Assembly: GCA_036267355.1 (NCBI GenBank)
Contig: DATAWG010000039.1
Coordinates: 1-43,577 of the forward strand
DNA: 43,577 bases
Source of the DNA: Pirellulales bacterium
Lineage (GTDB): Bacteria > Planctomycetota > Planctomycetia > Pirellulales > DATAWG01
Direction: 5' to 3'
Shown here: one piece after another, positions 1 through 9,500 of the stretch
Numbering within the stretch: position 1 is the first letter of the stretch
How the letters are laid out: each line of letters opens with the position of its first letter
Made by a program: the position numbers and the translations under genes
The notes under the pieces: generated by a model
What the model was told of the DNA's origin: nothing
Databases searched by the model: none
What the model saw: only the letters and a program-made list of their open reading frames with translations

Positions 1-14
1 GGACGCAGCTTTTT

Positions 15-198
15 TCACGACTGGTCGCCGGGCGGTTTCTTCCGCGGGCGGCCGTGGGGGCCAAGCGTTGATTGGAGGTGAGCCGTTTGGCCGTGTGGCG
101 CTGCCAGTCGGGATTGCCGAATGGATTGCCGCGCTGGATCGCATGCCGGACCGCCGCGACTTCCGCCGCCGTTTGCGCGGTGTTGACGTGCTCCAGGC
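15..198 (-). pseudogene. C-terminal remnant of a REP-associated tyrosine transposase (RAYT)
   Basis: Read on the minus strand from about 198 downward, one frame gives LEHVNTAQTAAEVAAVRHAI followed by QRGNPFGNPDWQRHTAKR. This lines up with the C-terminal part of the intact RAYT at 34315-35025 (HVNAPQSKAELDAIRRAVNR, then GQPFGGERWTAK). Near position 82 the reading must move to another frame, where it continues as QSTLGPHGRPRKKP and stops at 15-17; this matches the RPRGRPKK tail of the intact protein. The catalytic HUH part is absent, and upstream of 198 the similarity fades before the palindrome at 239-304. It is therefore a 5'-truncated, frameshifted relic and not a gene. The alignment was made by eye. 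Confidence 0.7.
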
Positions 199-238
199 AA
201 GGACAAAAGGACGCAGCTCGTTTCCTGTCCCAAGGCAG

Positions 239-304
239 AAAACGGGGTCAGAACTATTTACAAGCCGTAGAATGTCGAGGTGAGAAATAGTTCTGACCCG
301 TTTT
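239..304. repeat. REP-like palindrome beside the RAYT relic
   Basis: The left arm (239-259, AAAACGGGGTCAGAACTATT plus T) and right arm (285-304) are inverted copies that differ only by one G/C in the GGGG run. They enclose a 25-base loop. The arrangement resembles the terminal repeats of the complete RAYT element at 34256-35043 but the sequence differs. It is probably a REP-type target or end sequence of the transposase whose relic lies next to it. Confidence 0.7.
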
Positions 305-614
305 CCTCCGCCCCTATTTGCCGGAACCAAACGGAATGTTCGCGTTTGGATCGCTTCGAGAACTGCCGTTGGATTTGCGTCGGATTGCGGTAGGCACCGG
401 ACTTGCGGAAGCTCGGGATGTACTCCGCGTCGTTCGGTCGTTGGACTGGATCGACGACGGCTCAATACATCTTGTCGTCACCTCTCCGAGTGAACCTCCC
501 GCGCCAATCCTGCACGACAACAGGCCGCAATCGTCTATAATATCCACGCGATTGGGATCGCTGGCGCCGTTTCACATTCCCTAACTGCGATTTCCGAGAA
601 CGAAGTGTTCCCGT
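305..614. other. Non-coding leader region of ackA
   Basis: No convincing gene is seen here. An open stretch on the plus strand (318-584) has no recognisable features. A perfect TATAAT lies at 536-541 and could be the -10 box for acetate kinase, giving a leader of about 65 bases. No good -35 hexamer is seen at 16-18 bases upstream. Confidence 0.35.
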
Positions 615-1796
615 ATGGCGACGCGCGTGCTCACGATCAACGGCGGCTCGTCGAGTATCAAGTTTGCCGTGTATGCGCTCGGCGAGAGGCCCCATAAGGA
701 ATTGTCGGGCGAAGTCGATCGCATCGGGCTCGGTCATTCGACGCTCAGTTTCAAAATCTCGGATGGGACATCTTCGCGGCAGACCATCGATGCCGCCGAT
801 TCTTCGCGAACCGTCGAGCATCTGATCGCTTGGCTCGACAACCGAATCGGCCTCGAATCGATTGCAGCCGTCGGGCATCGGATCGTGCATGGCGGTCCAA
901 AACTCTGGCAATCGAAATTAGTCGAGTCCGAGACGATCGCCGAGTTGAAGCGGATCAGCCCTTGGGATCCGAATCATTTGCCGGCCGAAATCGCGCTCAT
1001 TGAAGCATTCGCCGAGCGCTGCCCGAGGTTGCCGCAAGTGGCTTGCTTTGACACGGCCTTTCATCGCGACTTGCCGCGCGTGGCAAAGCTGCTTCCCCTG
1101 CCGCGGCAATTGGAAGCGGAAGGCGTGCGGCGGTACGGTTTTCACGGGCTGTCGTTCACGTTTTTGCTTCAAGAACTTGGTCGTGTCGCCGGCGCGGAAG
1201 CCGCGGCCGGCCGGGTCATTCTTGCCCACCTTGGCGCCGGCGCCAGCCTTGCCGCGGTGCGCGCGGGAAAATGCATCGACACGACGATGGCCTTTACGCC
1301 GACCGCCGGATTGGTGATGGCCACGCGCTGCGGCGACATTGATCCCGGCCTGCTCGTGTATTTGATGCGCAACCGCCATATGACGGCCGATCAGGTCGAC
1401 GATATGGTCAACCGCAAGAGCGGCCTTTTCGGCATTTCGGAAACCACTCCCGACATGCGCGATCTGCTGCTTCGCCGGGCCGGCGACGAACGGGCAGCGG
1501 AAGCGGTGGCGATTTTTTGTTATCAAGTGAAAAAGTGGATCGGGGCTTTCGTCGCGGCGCTGGGTGGGCTCGACACCCTCGTCTTCTCCGGTGGAATTGG
1601 CGAGAATGCCGCGGAGGTTCGCCGGCTGATCTGTGAATCGTTGGAATGCTTCGGCATTCAAATCGACGCGCCGCGCAACGAAAGCAATTCCGCGGTGATT
1701 TCGCCCGATCGCAGCCGAGCGACCGTGCGCGTCATTCGCACGGACGAAGAATCCGTGATCGTCGCCGCCGTGCAAGCGTTTCTACAAAAGCGTTAA
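615..1796 (+). CDS. ackA: Acetate kinase
   Basis: Cytosolic acetate kinase, which interconverts acetyl phosphate plus ADP and acetate plus ATP. The 393 residues match the usual length of about 400. Visible ASKHA-fold signatures are NGGSSSIKF at residues 10-18 (phosphate binding), HRIVHGG near 87-93, CFDTAFH near 144-150, [10 protein letters not shown] near 172-181, LGAGAS near 206 and [14 protein letters not shown] near 222, followed by the Arg of [23 protein letters not shown] near 326 is the adenosine-binding region. No phosphotransacetylase gene lies beside it; the next gene, pgm, follows after 64 bases and may be co-transcribed. The Shine-Dalgarno is weak (GAGAACGAAG), but the start fits the family N-terminus exactly. 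Confidence 0.95.
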   Translation: MATRVLTINGGSSSIKFAVYALGERPHKELSGEVDRIGLGHSTLSFKISDGTSSRQTIDAADSSRTVEHLIAWLDNRIGLESIAAVGHRIVHGGPKLWQSKLVESETIAELKRISPWDPNHLPAEIALIEAFAERCPRLPQVACFDTAFHRDLPRVAKLLPLPRQLEAEGVRRYGFHGLSFTFLLQELGRVAGAEAAAGRVILAHLGAGASLAAVRAGKCIDTTMAFTPTAGLVMATRCGDIDPGLLVYLMRNRHMTADQVDDMVNRKSGLFGISETTPDMRDLLLRRAGDERAAEAVAIFCYQVKKWIGAFVAALGGLDTLVFSGGIGENAAEVRRLICESLECFGIQIDAPRNESNSAVISPDRSRATVRVIRTDEESVIVAAVQAFLQKR

Positions 1797-1860
1797 GGGA
1801 ACCAAGCGACATCGCGACTCGCATGCGGTTTCGCGCGTCGGAAAAAACGGAGGTCCTGCC

Positions 1861-3501
1861 ATGCCAATTTCGCCTTTAGCTGGAAAGCCCGCCCCGCGCG
1901 ACATGCTGATCGACGTTGCGGCCTTGGACCGCGAATATCATGATCGCCAGCCCGATCTGAGCGATCGGGCGCAACTGGTAGCCTTCGGCACGAGCGGTCA
2001 TCGCGGCACGCCTCTTCGCGGCACGTTCACCGAGACCCACATTCGCGCCATCACCCAAGCCATCTGCGACTACCGCCGCGGCCAACACATCGACGGCCCG
2101 ATTTTCATGGGCAAGGATACGCATGCGCTGTCGAGCCCAGCTCAAAATACCGCGCTGGAGGTGCTCGCAGCCAACGCCGTCGAAACGATCATCCAGCCCG
2201 ACGACGGCGTCACGCCCACGCCCGTGATTTCGCGGGCGATCATCGTCTACAACCGGGGCCGCAAGCAGCATTCGGCCGACGGCATCGTGATCACTCCGTC
2301 GCACAATCCGCCGGAAGACGGCGGCTTCAAATACAATCCGCCCAACGGCGGCCCGGCCGACACCGATGTCACCAGTTGGATCCAGCGCCGCGCCAACGAT
2401 CTGCTGAAAGCGAACAATGTGGAAGTGAAGTTGGTGCCGCTTGCTGCCGCCCTCCGCGCCGACACGACGCACCAGCAGGATTACGTCCGCCCGTATGTCG
2501 ACGATTTGGCAAGCGTGATCGATATGGAGGCGATTCGTTCGGCCGGGCTCAAATTGGGCGTCGATCCGCTCGGCGGCGCGGCGGTGCATTATTGGGAGCC
2601 GATCGTCGAACGCTATGGTTTGGACATCACGGTCGTGAACAAGACGGTCGATCCGACGTTCGGCTTCATGACGGTCGACCACGATGGCCAAATCCGCATG
2701 GATTGCTCGAGCCCGTATGCGATGGCGCGGCTGGTCGGGCTGAAGGACAAGTTTCGCGTTGCGTTTGCCAACGATCCCGATTCCGATCGGCATGGGATCG
2801 TCACGCCCGGCGCGGGGCTAATGAATCCGAATCATTTTCTGGCCGTCGCCATTCGCTATCTGCTCACGCATCGCCCCGACTGGCCGGCGAGCGCTGCGGT
2901 CGGCAAGACGCTGGTCTCCAGCAGTATGATCGACCGGGTGGTCGGACGGCTTGGCCGGAAGCTCTCGGAAGTGCCGGTGGGGTTCAAATGGTTCGCGCCG
3001 GGCTTGTTCGACGGTTCGTATTGTTTCGGCGGCGAAGAGAGCGCGGGAGCGAGTTTCTTGCGCCGCGACGGCACGGTGTGGACGACCGACAAGGACGGCC
3101 CGATCATGGACCTCTTGGCCGCCGAAATCACGGCCGTCACGGAGAAAGACCCCGGCCAACATTATCAAGAGCTGGCGGCCCAATTCGGCACCTCGTATTA
3201 CACGAGGATCGATGCGCCGGCCACGCCCGAGCAAAAATCCCGCCTGGCAAAGCTTTCGCCCGAAGCGGTGCGGGCCGACACGATGGCCGGCGAGCCGATC
3301 GTGGCCAAGCTGACTCGGGCTCCCGGCAATGACGCGGCGATCGGCGGCTTGAAAGTGGTCGCAGCGAATGCTTGGTTCGCCGCCCGTCCCTCCGGCACCG
3401 AGGATATTTACAAGATCTACGCGGAAAGCTTTACAAGCCAATCGCATCTGAACTCGGTTGTCGCCGAAGCCCAAAAGATCGTCGCCGCGGCATTGGGCTG
3501 A
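1861..3501 (+). CDS. pgm: Phosphoglucomutase (alpha-D-glucose phosphate-specific)
   Basis: Interconverts glucose 1-phosphate and glucose 6-phosphate, feeding nucleotide-sugar synthesis and glycogen metabolism. The 546 residues equal the length of the E. coli type enzyme, and the order of domains is complete: FGTSGHRG near 41-48, the phosphoserine loop TPSHNPP at about 145-151, the metal site DPDSDRHG at about 305-312, the sugar-binding loop GGEESAG near 393-399, and the phosphate-binding RPSGTED at 509-515. A GGAGGT ribosome binding site at 1850-1855 fixes the start. It follows ackA in the same direction. The window carries several sugar-nucleotide enzymes, so supply of glucose 1-phosphate is a likely role. 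Confidence 0.96.
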   Translation: MPISPLAGKPAPRDMLIDVAALDREYHDRQPDLSDRAQLVAFGTSGHRGTPLRGTFTETHIRAITQAICDYRRGQHIDGPIFMGKDTHALSSPAQNTALEVLAANAVETIIQPDDGVTPTPVISRAIIVYNRGRKQHSADGIVITPSHNPPEDGGFKYNPPNGGPADTDVTSWIQRRANDLLKANNVEVKLVPLAAALRADTTHQQDYVRPYVDDLASVIDMEAIRSAGLKLGVDPLGGAAVHYWEPIVERYGLDITVVNKTVDPTFGFMTVDHDGQIRMDCSSPYAMARLVGLKDKFRVAFANDPDSDRHGIVTPGAGLMNPNHFLAVAIRYLLTHRPDWPASAAVGKTLVSSSMIDRVVGRLGRKLSEVPVGFKWFAPGLFDGSYCFGGEESAGASFLRRDGTVWTTDKDGPIMDLLAAEITAVTEKDPGQHYQELAAQFGTSYYTRIDAPATPEQKSRLAKLSPEAVRADTMAGEPIVAKLTRAPGNDAAIGGLKVVAANAWFAARPSGTEDIYKIYAESFTSQSHLNSVVAEAQKIVAAALG

Positions 3502-3524
3502 AGAATTCGCACCAGTCGTTCCCA

Positions 3525-3770
3525 GTGTGCCACGGGCCCGGCTGTGTGCCACTGGCCCGGCTGTGTGCCGCTAGCCCGCGCAGTCGGCCAGTGCCGGCAG
3601 GAGAGCAAAGCTCGAATCCCCGAACAATGGCTAAACGAAGGCCGTCTGTCTAGGTGCAATTCCACCTAGGCTTCCCGTTTCCCCCCTGAGCTGACGAATG
3701 GCCATGCCAACCTGCATTCACACTGGCCGACTGCGCTGGCCAGTGGCACACGGAACGCCAGTGGCATATC
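3525..3770. repeat. CACTGGC-type repeats in the pgm-DegT gap
   Basis: The 468-base gap between pgm and the aminotransferase holds three head-to-tail 19-base units reading GTGTGCCAC(T/G)GGCCCGGCT at 3525-3543, 3544-3562 and (partial) 3563-3580. A hairpin with arms CACTGGCC (3721-3728) and GGCCAGTG (3738-3745) follows, then CCAGTGGC copies to about 3766. The same CACTGGC core recurs at 5252-5319. No gene is supported in this gap. Confidence 0.6.
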
Positions 3771-3969
3771 GAACACGCGAAAGAGCACCTTATTTTCGAG
3801 CGACAAGCGACACTTTCAGCATGATCTCTCTTGACGCAAACGGGCGACCACCGTAACTTTGCCCGACCGTCGGCCACGCCGTTGGCAATGCTTTTCCGGC
3901 GCTCCGCGAGGGTCGGCCTTATCCCGTCATCGCGGCCCACAATCGAATCTGCAACCTGAGGGTGTTTCC

Positions 3970-5223
3970 ATGGATGGATCTCCCGGCAAGTGTTCGTCGG
4001 CATCGGCAAGCGACTCCTCTTCGGCCCACGTTTCCGTGCCGGTTCCGCTGCTGGATATGAGCCGGCAATACGAGCCGCTCCGCGAGGCCATTCGGGCGGC
4101 CATCGATCGGGTTTGCGAGTCGGGACGATTCATTTTGGGTCCCGATTGCGAGCAGTTCGAGCGATCGATCGCCGCTTTTGCCGGCGCGCACCACGCGATC
4201 GCCTGCGCTTCCGGCAGCGATGCGCTGTTGCTGGCGTTGATGGCGTTGCGGATCGGCCCCGGCGATGAAGTGATCTTGCCCTCGTACACGTTTTTCGCAA
4301 CCGCAAGCGCCGTTTGGCGATTGGGGGCAACGCCCGTGTTCGTCGACATCGACCCGGCGACGTTCAATATCGATCCGCAAACGATCGCCGCCCGTGCCAC
4401 CGGCGCCACCAAAGCCATCCTGCCGGTGCACCTGTTCGGGCAATGTGCCGACATGGAGGAGATTTGCCGGGTAGCCGAGCGGCTGAATGTTCCGGTGATC
4501 GAAGACGCGGCCCAAGCGATCGGCGCGGGTTATCGCGGCCGTTCGGCGGGCACGCTTGGCGATATGGCCTGTTTCAGTTTTTATCCGACGAAGAATCTGG
4601 GCGGCTTTGGCGACGGCGGGATGCTGACCACCAATTCGCACGAACTGGCCGCGCGGCTGCGGCTATTGCGGGCCCACGGCATGGAGCCGCGCTACTATCA
4701 CAAAGTGGTCGGCATCAACAGCCGATTGGATTCGATCCAGGCGGCCGTGCTGCAGGTGAAACTGCCGCACTTGAATCGCTGGGCCCAACTGCGGCGAGCC
4801 AACGCCGAGTTGTATCACGAACTGTTCGCCGAATATGGATTGGAGCAGGTGTTGGCACTGCCTGCCACCGCGGCCGGATGCATGCATGTTTGGAATCAGT
4901 ATGTGATTCGCGTGCCCGACGGGAGGCGCGATGCGCTGCGCACGCATTTGTCGAGCGCCAAAATCGGCTCGGAAATCTACTATCCGGTTTCGCTGCACCA
5001 ACAAGAGTGCTTCCGCAGCTTGGGCTATACGGCAAGCAGCCTGCCGGAATCGGAGCGCGCGGCCCGGGAAACCCTGGCTTTGCCGATTTTCCCCGAACTG
5101 CGTGAGTTGGAGCAGCGGGCGGTGGTCGGCCGAATTGCCGAGTTCTTCGGTGCCCAAAAGCCGGCCACACGCGTAAAACGCCCGAAATTCCTCGACCGCC
5201 GCGGTGCGAGCAAGCCGGTTTAG
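3970..5223 (+). CDS. DegT/DnrJ/EryC1/StrS family sugar aminotransferase
   Basis: PLP-dependent transaminase that typically converts a nucleotide-linked keto-sugar to an amino sugar, using glutamate, for surface polysaccharide. The family N-terminus is seen as PVPLLDMSRQYEPLREAI, then ASGSDALLLALMAL, EDAAQAIGA (PLP-ring Asp) and FSFYPTKNLGGFGDGGM with the Schiff-base lysine at about residue 208. Length is 417 residues from ATG 3970, which follows a GAGGGTGTTTCC leader. An in-frame start at 3859 would add 37 arginine-rich residues without family similarity and was not used. The C-terminus carries about 30 extra basic residues. No sugar dehydratase lies beside it, so the exact substrate cannot be named. 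Confidence 0.9.
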   Translation: MDGSPGKCSSASASDSSSAHVSVPVPLLDMSRQYEPLREAIRAAIDRVCESGRFILGPDCEQFERSIAAFAGAHHAIACASGSDALLLALMALRIGPGDEVILPSYTFFATASAVWRLGATPVFVDIDPATFNIDPQTIAARATGATKAILPVHLFGQCADMEEICRVAERLNVPVIEDAAQAIGAGYRGRSAGTLGDMACFSFYPTKNLGGFGDGGMLTTNSHELAARLRLLRAHGMEPRYYHKVVGINSRLDSIQAAVLQVKLPHLNRWAQLRRANAELYHELFAEYGLEQVLALPATAAGCMHVWNQYVIRVPDGRRDALRTHLSSAKIGSEIYYPVSLHQQECFRSLGYTASSLPESERAARETLALPIFPELRELEQRAVVGRIAEFFGAQKPATRVKRPKFLDRRGASKPV

Positions 5224-5251
5224 TTTCTTACGCATGAATCCTGCGGGCATG

Positions 5252-5319
5252 TCACTGGCTCTGCCAGTGTCTTCGTTGGTGGAGCGTGTCAGCTCGACGC
5301 ACACTGGCAGAGCCAGTGG
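5252..5319. repeat. Paired CACTGGC palindromes, possible terminator
   Basis: TCACTGGCTCTGCCAGTGT at 5252-5270 is a palindrome with a 3-base centre, and ACACTGGCAGAGCCAGTGG at 5301-5319 is its inverted copy. Together they can fold as two small hairpins or one long one. They lie 28 bases after the DegT gene stop, a terminator position, but without a T tract. Confidence 0.6.
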
Positions 5320-5482
5320 CACACGAGAGCGACTACTCTGCCGTTAGCGTGCTTTGCATTTGCGGCTCGGCCGGCTTAGGCGAAGCGCGAACCTTGCCGC
5401 CGCGAGGGCCGTCGTTGACTCTTCCGAGGTCGGGCGCTAGGATTCGGCGGTTCGGAACGGAGCGGGGAACGAGGACGCCGGC

Positions 5483-6181
5483 ATGTCGCGCAGATTCCGC
5501 ATTCCGCTGATTATCGTCGGCGCGTTGTTGCTGCTTCTGTGCGGCGGCGGCATTTGGCTTTGGCTGGCATTTCGCCATGTGCCGCATTTTTACGTCGAAG
5601 CGCTGGCCATGGATTCGGCCGAGCAGCAGCAGGCTAGCGAGAAGATGATTCGACGCACCGCGGAGCTCCGCAACGACGCCCTCAAAGACGGTCATTGGGA
5701 AGCCGTCTTTACGGCCGAGCAAATCAACGGTTGGCTGGCCGTCGATCGCGAACGGAATCACCGGCAATTGATTCCCCCGGAATTTCACGACCCCCGGGTG
5801 GCGATTCACGATGGCGAATTGATCGTCGGTTGCCGCTATGAAAAGGGGAATGTAAACACGGTGCTCTCGCTCACCGCCGAGGTGTATCTACAGGCACCGA
5901 ATGTTTTGGGGGTGCGGCTTGAGCGGGCCCGCGCGGGGGCGGTTCCGCTGCCGCTCAACGATGTAATCCATCAATTGCGCAGCGGCTGCGAAAGCATCGG
6001 CTGCAAGGTCGAATTGCGGGAAGTAGGGGCCGATCCCCTCTTATTCCTCACGCTGCCGCTGCCGGCCAATCCAGGCCGCGACGGCATCATCCGGGTGGAA
6101 ACGGTCGAACTCCACGAAGGCGAGCTGCATGTGGCTGGCCAAACCGTGCGTCCGGGCCACACCCGGCACGTCGCCCACTGA
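5483..6181 (+). CDS. Membrane-anchored protein of unknown function
   Basis: 232 residues. Residues 1-6 are basic (MSRRFR), and about 7-28 form one transmembrane segment (IPLIIVGALLLLLCGGGIWLW); the rest should lie outside the cytoplasmic membrane. The exported part is a soluble alpha/beta-looking domain with QINGWLAVDRERN near 79-91 and alternating strands such as DGELIVGCRYEKG. No family was recognised with confidence. A GAGGA motif about 11 bases before ATG supports the start. Neighbours are a sugar aminotransferase upstream and the PEP-CTERM giant downstream, with repeats separating both, so it may be monocistronic. Confidence 0.75.
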   Translation: MSRRFRIPLIIVGALLLLLCGGGIWLWLAFRHVPHFYVEALAMDSAEQQQASEKMIRRTAELRNDALKDGHWEAVFTAEQINGWLAVDRERNHRQLIPPEFHDPRVAIHDGELIVGCRYEKGNVNTVLSLTAEVYLQAPNVLGVRLERARAGAVPLPLNDVIHQLRSGCESIGCKVELREVGADPLLFLTLPLPANPGRDGIIRVETVELHEGELHVAGQTVRPGHTRHVAH

Positions 6182-6234
6182 GTAGGGCCGTGGCCGAGCA
6201 GCCGCGCTTTGGCGCCTCTTATTTGCGGCCTGAA

Positions 6235-6297
6235 GGCCAGGGAAGGCCCCGTTTGGTCTCCCCCCATGGCGAAAATCTTCCCTGGCCTTCCCTGGGC
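6235..6297. repeat. CCAGGGAAGG inverted repeat, copy 1
   Basis: Left arm GGCCAGGGAAGGCC (6235-6248) and right arm GGCCTTCCCTGGGC (6284-6297) are inverted copies with one mismatch. Copies 2 and 3 of the same family are at 18169-18234 and 31068-31132. This copy follows the preceding gene by 53 bases. Confidence 0.75.
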
Positions 6298-6377
6298 GAC
6301 CCCGCCATAACCACTCCCCGATCACCGCATTCCCGACTCGCCCCCCGCCAGTCGCTTTGCCCTGCCGCAACCGGCAG

Positions 6378-6483
6378 CTATTATGAATGAACCGGCCCGC
6401 AGGGGAGGGGACGCAGGCCGACGGCGCCAGGCCAGCGCATGGACGAGCCTCCGTCGTTGTCCCGACAGCCTTCAGCCTGTCGG
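6378..6483. promoter_or_regulatory. Probable leader of the PEP-CTERM giant: -10-like box and palindrome
   Basis: TATTAT at 6378-6383 resembles a -10 box; its last bases form part of the most upstream in-frame ATG (6383). Downstream, CCGACAG (6462-6468) and CTGTCGG (6477-6483) form a hairpin of a type seen between genes. Both suggest that this stretch is a leader and that translation begins at GTG 6536. No -35 match was found. Confidence 0.35.
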
Positions 6484-6535
6484 CCGCAGTTCTTTTCGCA
6501 TCGGCGGCGATTCCGCAACTTGGAGCCGGATTCTA

Positions 6536-9500
6536 GTGCACCCTTTCCGCTGGCTCATCCGACTTGCCCTGACGGCAGCGATTGCGCCGTTGCTGCTGAG
6601 CGAGCAGGCTCGAGCGCTGGTTGTCGAAGGGGGTTCGACGATCAACACTACTTCGGCCGGCTTCAATAGCATCTTCTACAACGTCGGCAGAGTCGGGAGC
6701 AGTTCGACGGTGTATCTCGGCGATGGCTGGGCGATAACGGCGTCGCATGTGAGCGTTTCCATTCCGACCGCCGTCGCCACGTTCGACTTTCCCGGCGGCA
6801 CGAGCCAATCGTATCAGGTGGTGAACCACGTTTATCTACCCGGTGAGCCCGACCTGCAACTGGTGCAATTGGCGCAAGCGCCACCGCTGCCGTCTATTTA
6901 CCAGAATATCGCGACCACCACTCCCGCTGCCGGAAGTGTCGTGGCAATGGTGGGCACCGGCTATCGAAACGGCGGGGCGTTGTATTGGAACAACGCCAAT
7001 AGTTCGTCGAGCGGCGTGCTGATGCTTGGTGCAACCTCGACCAGCCCTTCGGGAGGCACGCCCAACGACATTTCCTCGGATGCGTTCTGGACGACCAAAA
7101 ACAATTCCTATCCCGCCGGCACCTATCAAGACGCGGGCTTCGCATGGGGCGGCGGCGGAGCACCGCAATGGGGCGAAAGCATCGTCACGTTTACGGGCGT
7201 TCCCATCGGCAATACGACGACATTCGGCACGACGTTCTACAATCCCGTCTACGATCCGCCGTCGAGCGCGGCCTGGGATAGCAGCCAATTGCCGGTCGTT
7301 ACTGCCGAGGTCGCGGCCATCGGTTCGAATATGGCCCAAGTGGCCACTTACGATTCCGGCGGCGGCGTTTTCTCGAATTCCGGCAGCGGATGGAACCTCG
7401 CCGGCATCCTCGTCGATCTTGAAGACATCGGCCAAGATCGCGGCACATCCAGCCCTCCAGCGAACGCCGCATATGGCGATCTCTCGTTCGCCGTCGATTT
7501 GTCGCAATATGCCACGGCGATTCAGACGGTCGTCAATTCGACCGCAACCTGGTCCGGCGTTACCGGCCCCGGCGCCACGAGCAATTCGTGGGACACCGCC
7601 ACGGCCGATTGGACCAACGCCGGAAAAAACGGCTCGACCAGTTTCTCCTCGAGCGGCGCGGGCAACGCCATCTTTGGCGACACCAATGCTCAATACGCGA
7701 TGCGCTTGAACTTGTCGCTCGCAAGCTCGCCTGCCCCGTTCGGCGCGCAAACCGTCACGGTTCAATCGGGCGTTACCGCGAATTCGATTACGTTCACCAA
7801 CACCGGCGCGGCCAACGGCGGCGCCGATTATTGGTTCGCCAACGCCAGCGGCAATTCGACCGGCATCGGCGGTTCGACCGGCCTGAACATCGGCGGCAAC
7901 GGCGGCATTGGGGGCGCCGTCTATCTGACCAGCGCGAATAGTTTTACCGGGCCTGTGTCGGTGTTCGTGGGTCGTTTGAATCTGCAAAACGGCTCGGCGC
8001 TGGGAAACACGTCGAGCGTCAGCGTCTTTTCAGGCGCCGACCTCGAATTGCAAACCAGCGGCAGCCCGACCACTTTCGGCATCATGGAGTCTGGCACGAC
8101 GGGAATTTCGCTCAATATCAGCGGCAGCGGAATTGCGGGCGCCGGGGCGATCGCTAATCTCATCGGCAACAACACGTATGCCGGCCCGATCGTCTTGGGA
8201 AGCTCGGCGACGATCGGTTCCGATTCCACCGCGTCGGGCGATCAACTCACGCTTACCGGCGGCATCAACACCCAGGGCCTCACGCTCACCTTCGCCGGCC
8301 CCGGCGCGACGACGATCGCCGGTGCCGTGACCGGCGGCGGCACGCTGATCAAAACCGGCAGCGGCGCGTTGACTCTCAATTTCGGCGCCAGCGGAGCGCC
8401 AACCACGAATCTCGTCGCCAGTTCGACCAGCCTGTCCGTATCCGGCGGCGCAATCGATCTGGTGGGCGGCAGCGCGTCGAACACGTCGTACAGCCAAACC
8501 TTCAGCAGCCTTGCAATCAATTCCGGAGCGTCAAGCATCCAGCTCACTGCCAATGCCAACGATCCGTTGCTCTTGTCGCTCGGCAACACGATCAGCCGCG
8601 CACCGGGCGGAACAATATCTTTAGGCCTTCCCGGCGGTGCGCAGTCGGCGACCAATGGAATCACGACGACGGCGACGAACCAAGCATCGTCGATCCTCGG
8701 CGGCTGGGCCACCGTCGGACAAACCGATTGGGCAACCATCGTCGGCGGCCAGGTCGTCGGACTCTCGACCCAGCCGACCAATTACACCAACGACGCTTGG
8801 GCTGCCGGAAACAACACCACCGTAACGGTCTCTTCGAATCCGCCGAGCAGCTCGACCACCAACAGCTTGCGATTCAGCTCCGCCGCGGCCGACACGATCA
8901 CGCTCTCGGGAACCAACGGCATCATCTCCGGCGGCATCTTGGTGACGCCCGCAGTCGCCGGATTCACCGACACCATCAGCGGCGGAACGCTCGAAGGGGC
9001 CGCCGGCGCCGACCTGGTCGTCATTCAAAACAACACCGCTGGCGGCCTCGCCATCGGCTCAACGATCGCCAACAACGGCTCAGCCACCGGACTCACCAAG
9101 TCGGGCAATGGCCTGCTAACTCTCGCCTCCGCGAACAGCTACAGCGGCACGACCACGCTCAACGCCGGAACGCTCGCCATCAACAACGCGGCGGCTCTGG
9201 GCACCGGCCCGTTTGTGGTCAATGGCGGCACGCTCGACAACAGGTCGGGCAATCTGGTTACCACGACGAATCCGGAAACCTGGAGCGGCAGCTTTGCGTT
9301 CCAAGGCTCCGCGGCTCTCAGCCAAACGACCGGCGCGATCACGCTCGCTACGACGCCGACGATTATGCTCGCCGGCAGCGCCAACGCCCTCAGCATCGGC
9401 GGTAATATCGGCGGCAGCTACGGACTCGCCATTGCCGGCAGCGGAACGCTCGCTCTCGGCGGGTCGAACACGTTCACCGGCGGCATAACAATCAACGGCG

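Noticed and set aside
2376-3332. 318-codon plus-strand frame inside pgm
   Set aside because: It lies in another frame of a clearly conserved gene and reads as Arg-rich sequence with no motifs.
3859-3969. Upstream start of the DegT aminotransferase
   Set aside because: The 37 extra residues are arginine-rich and unlike the family, and no ribosome binding site was seen before 3859.
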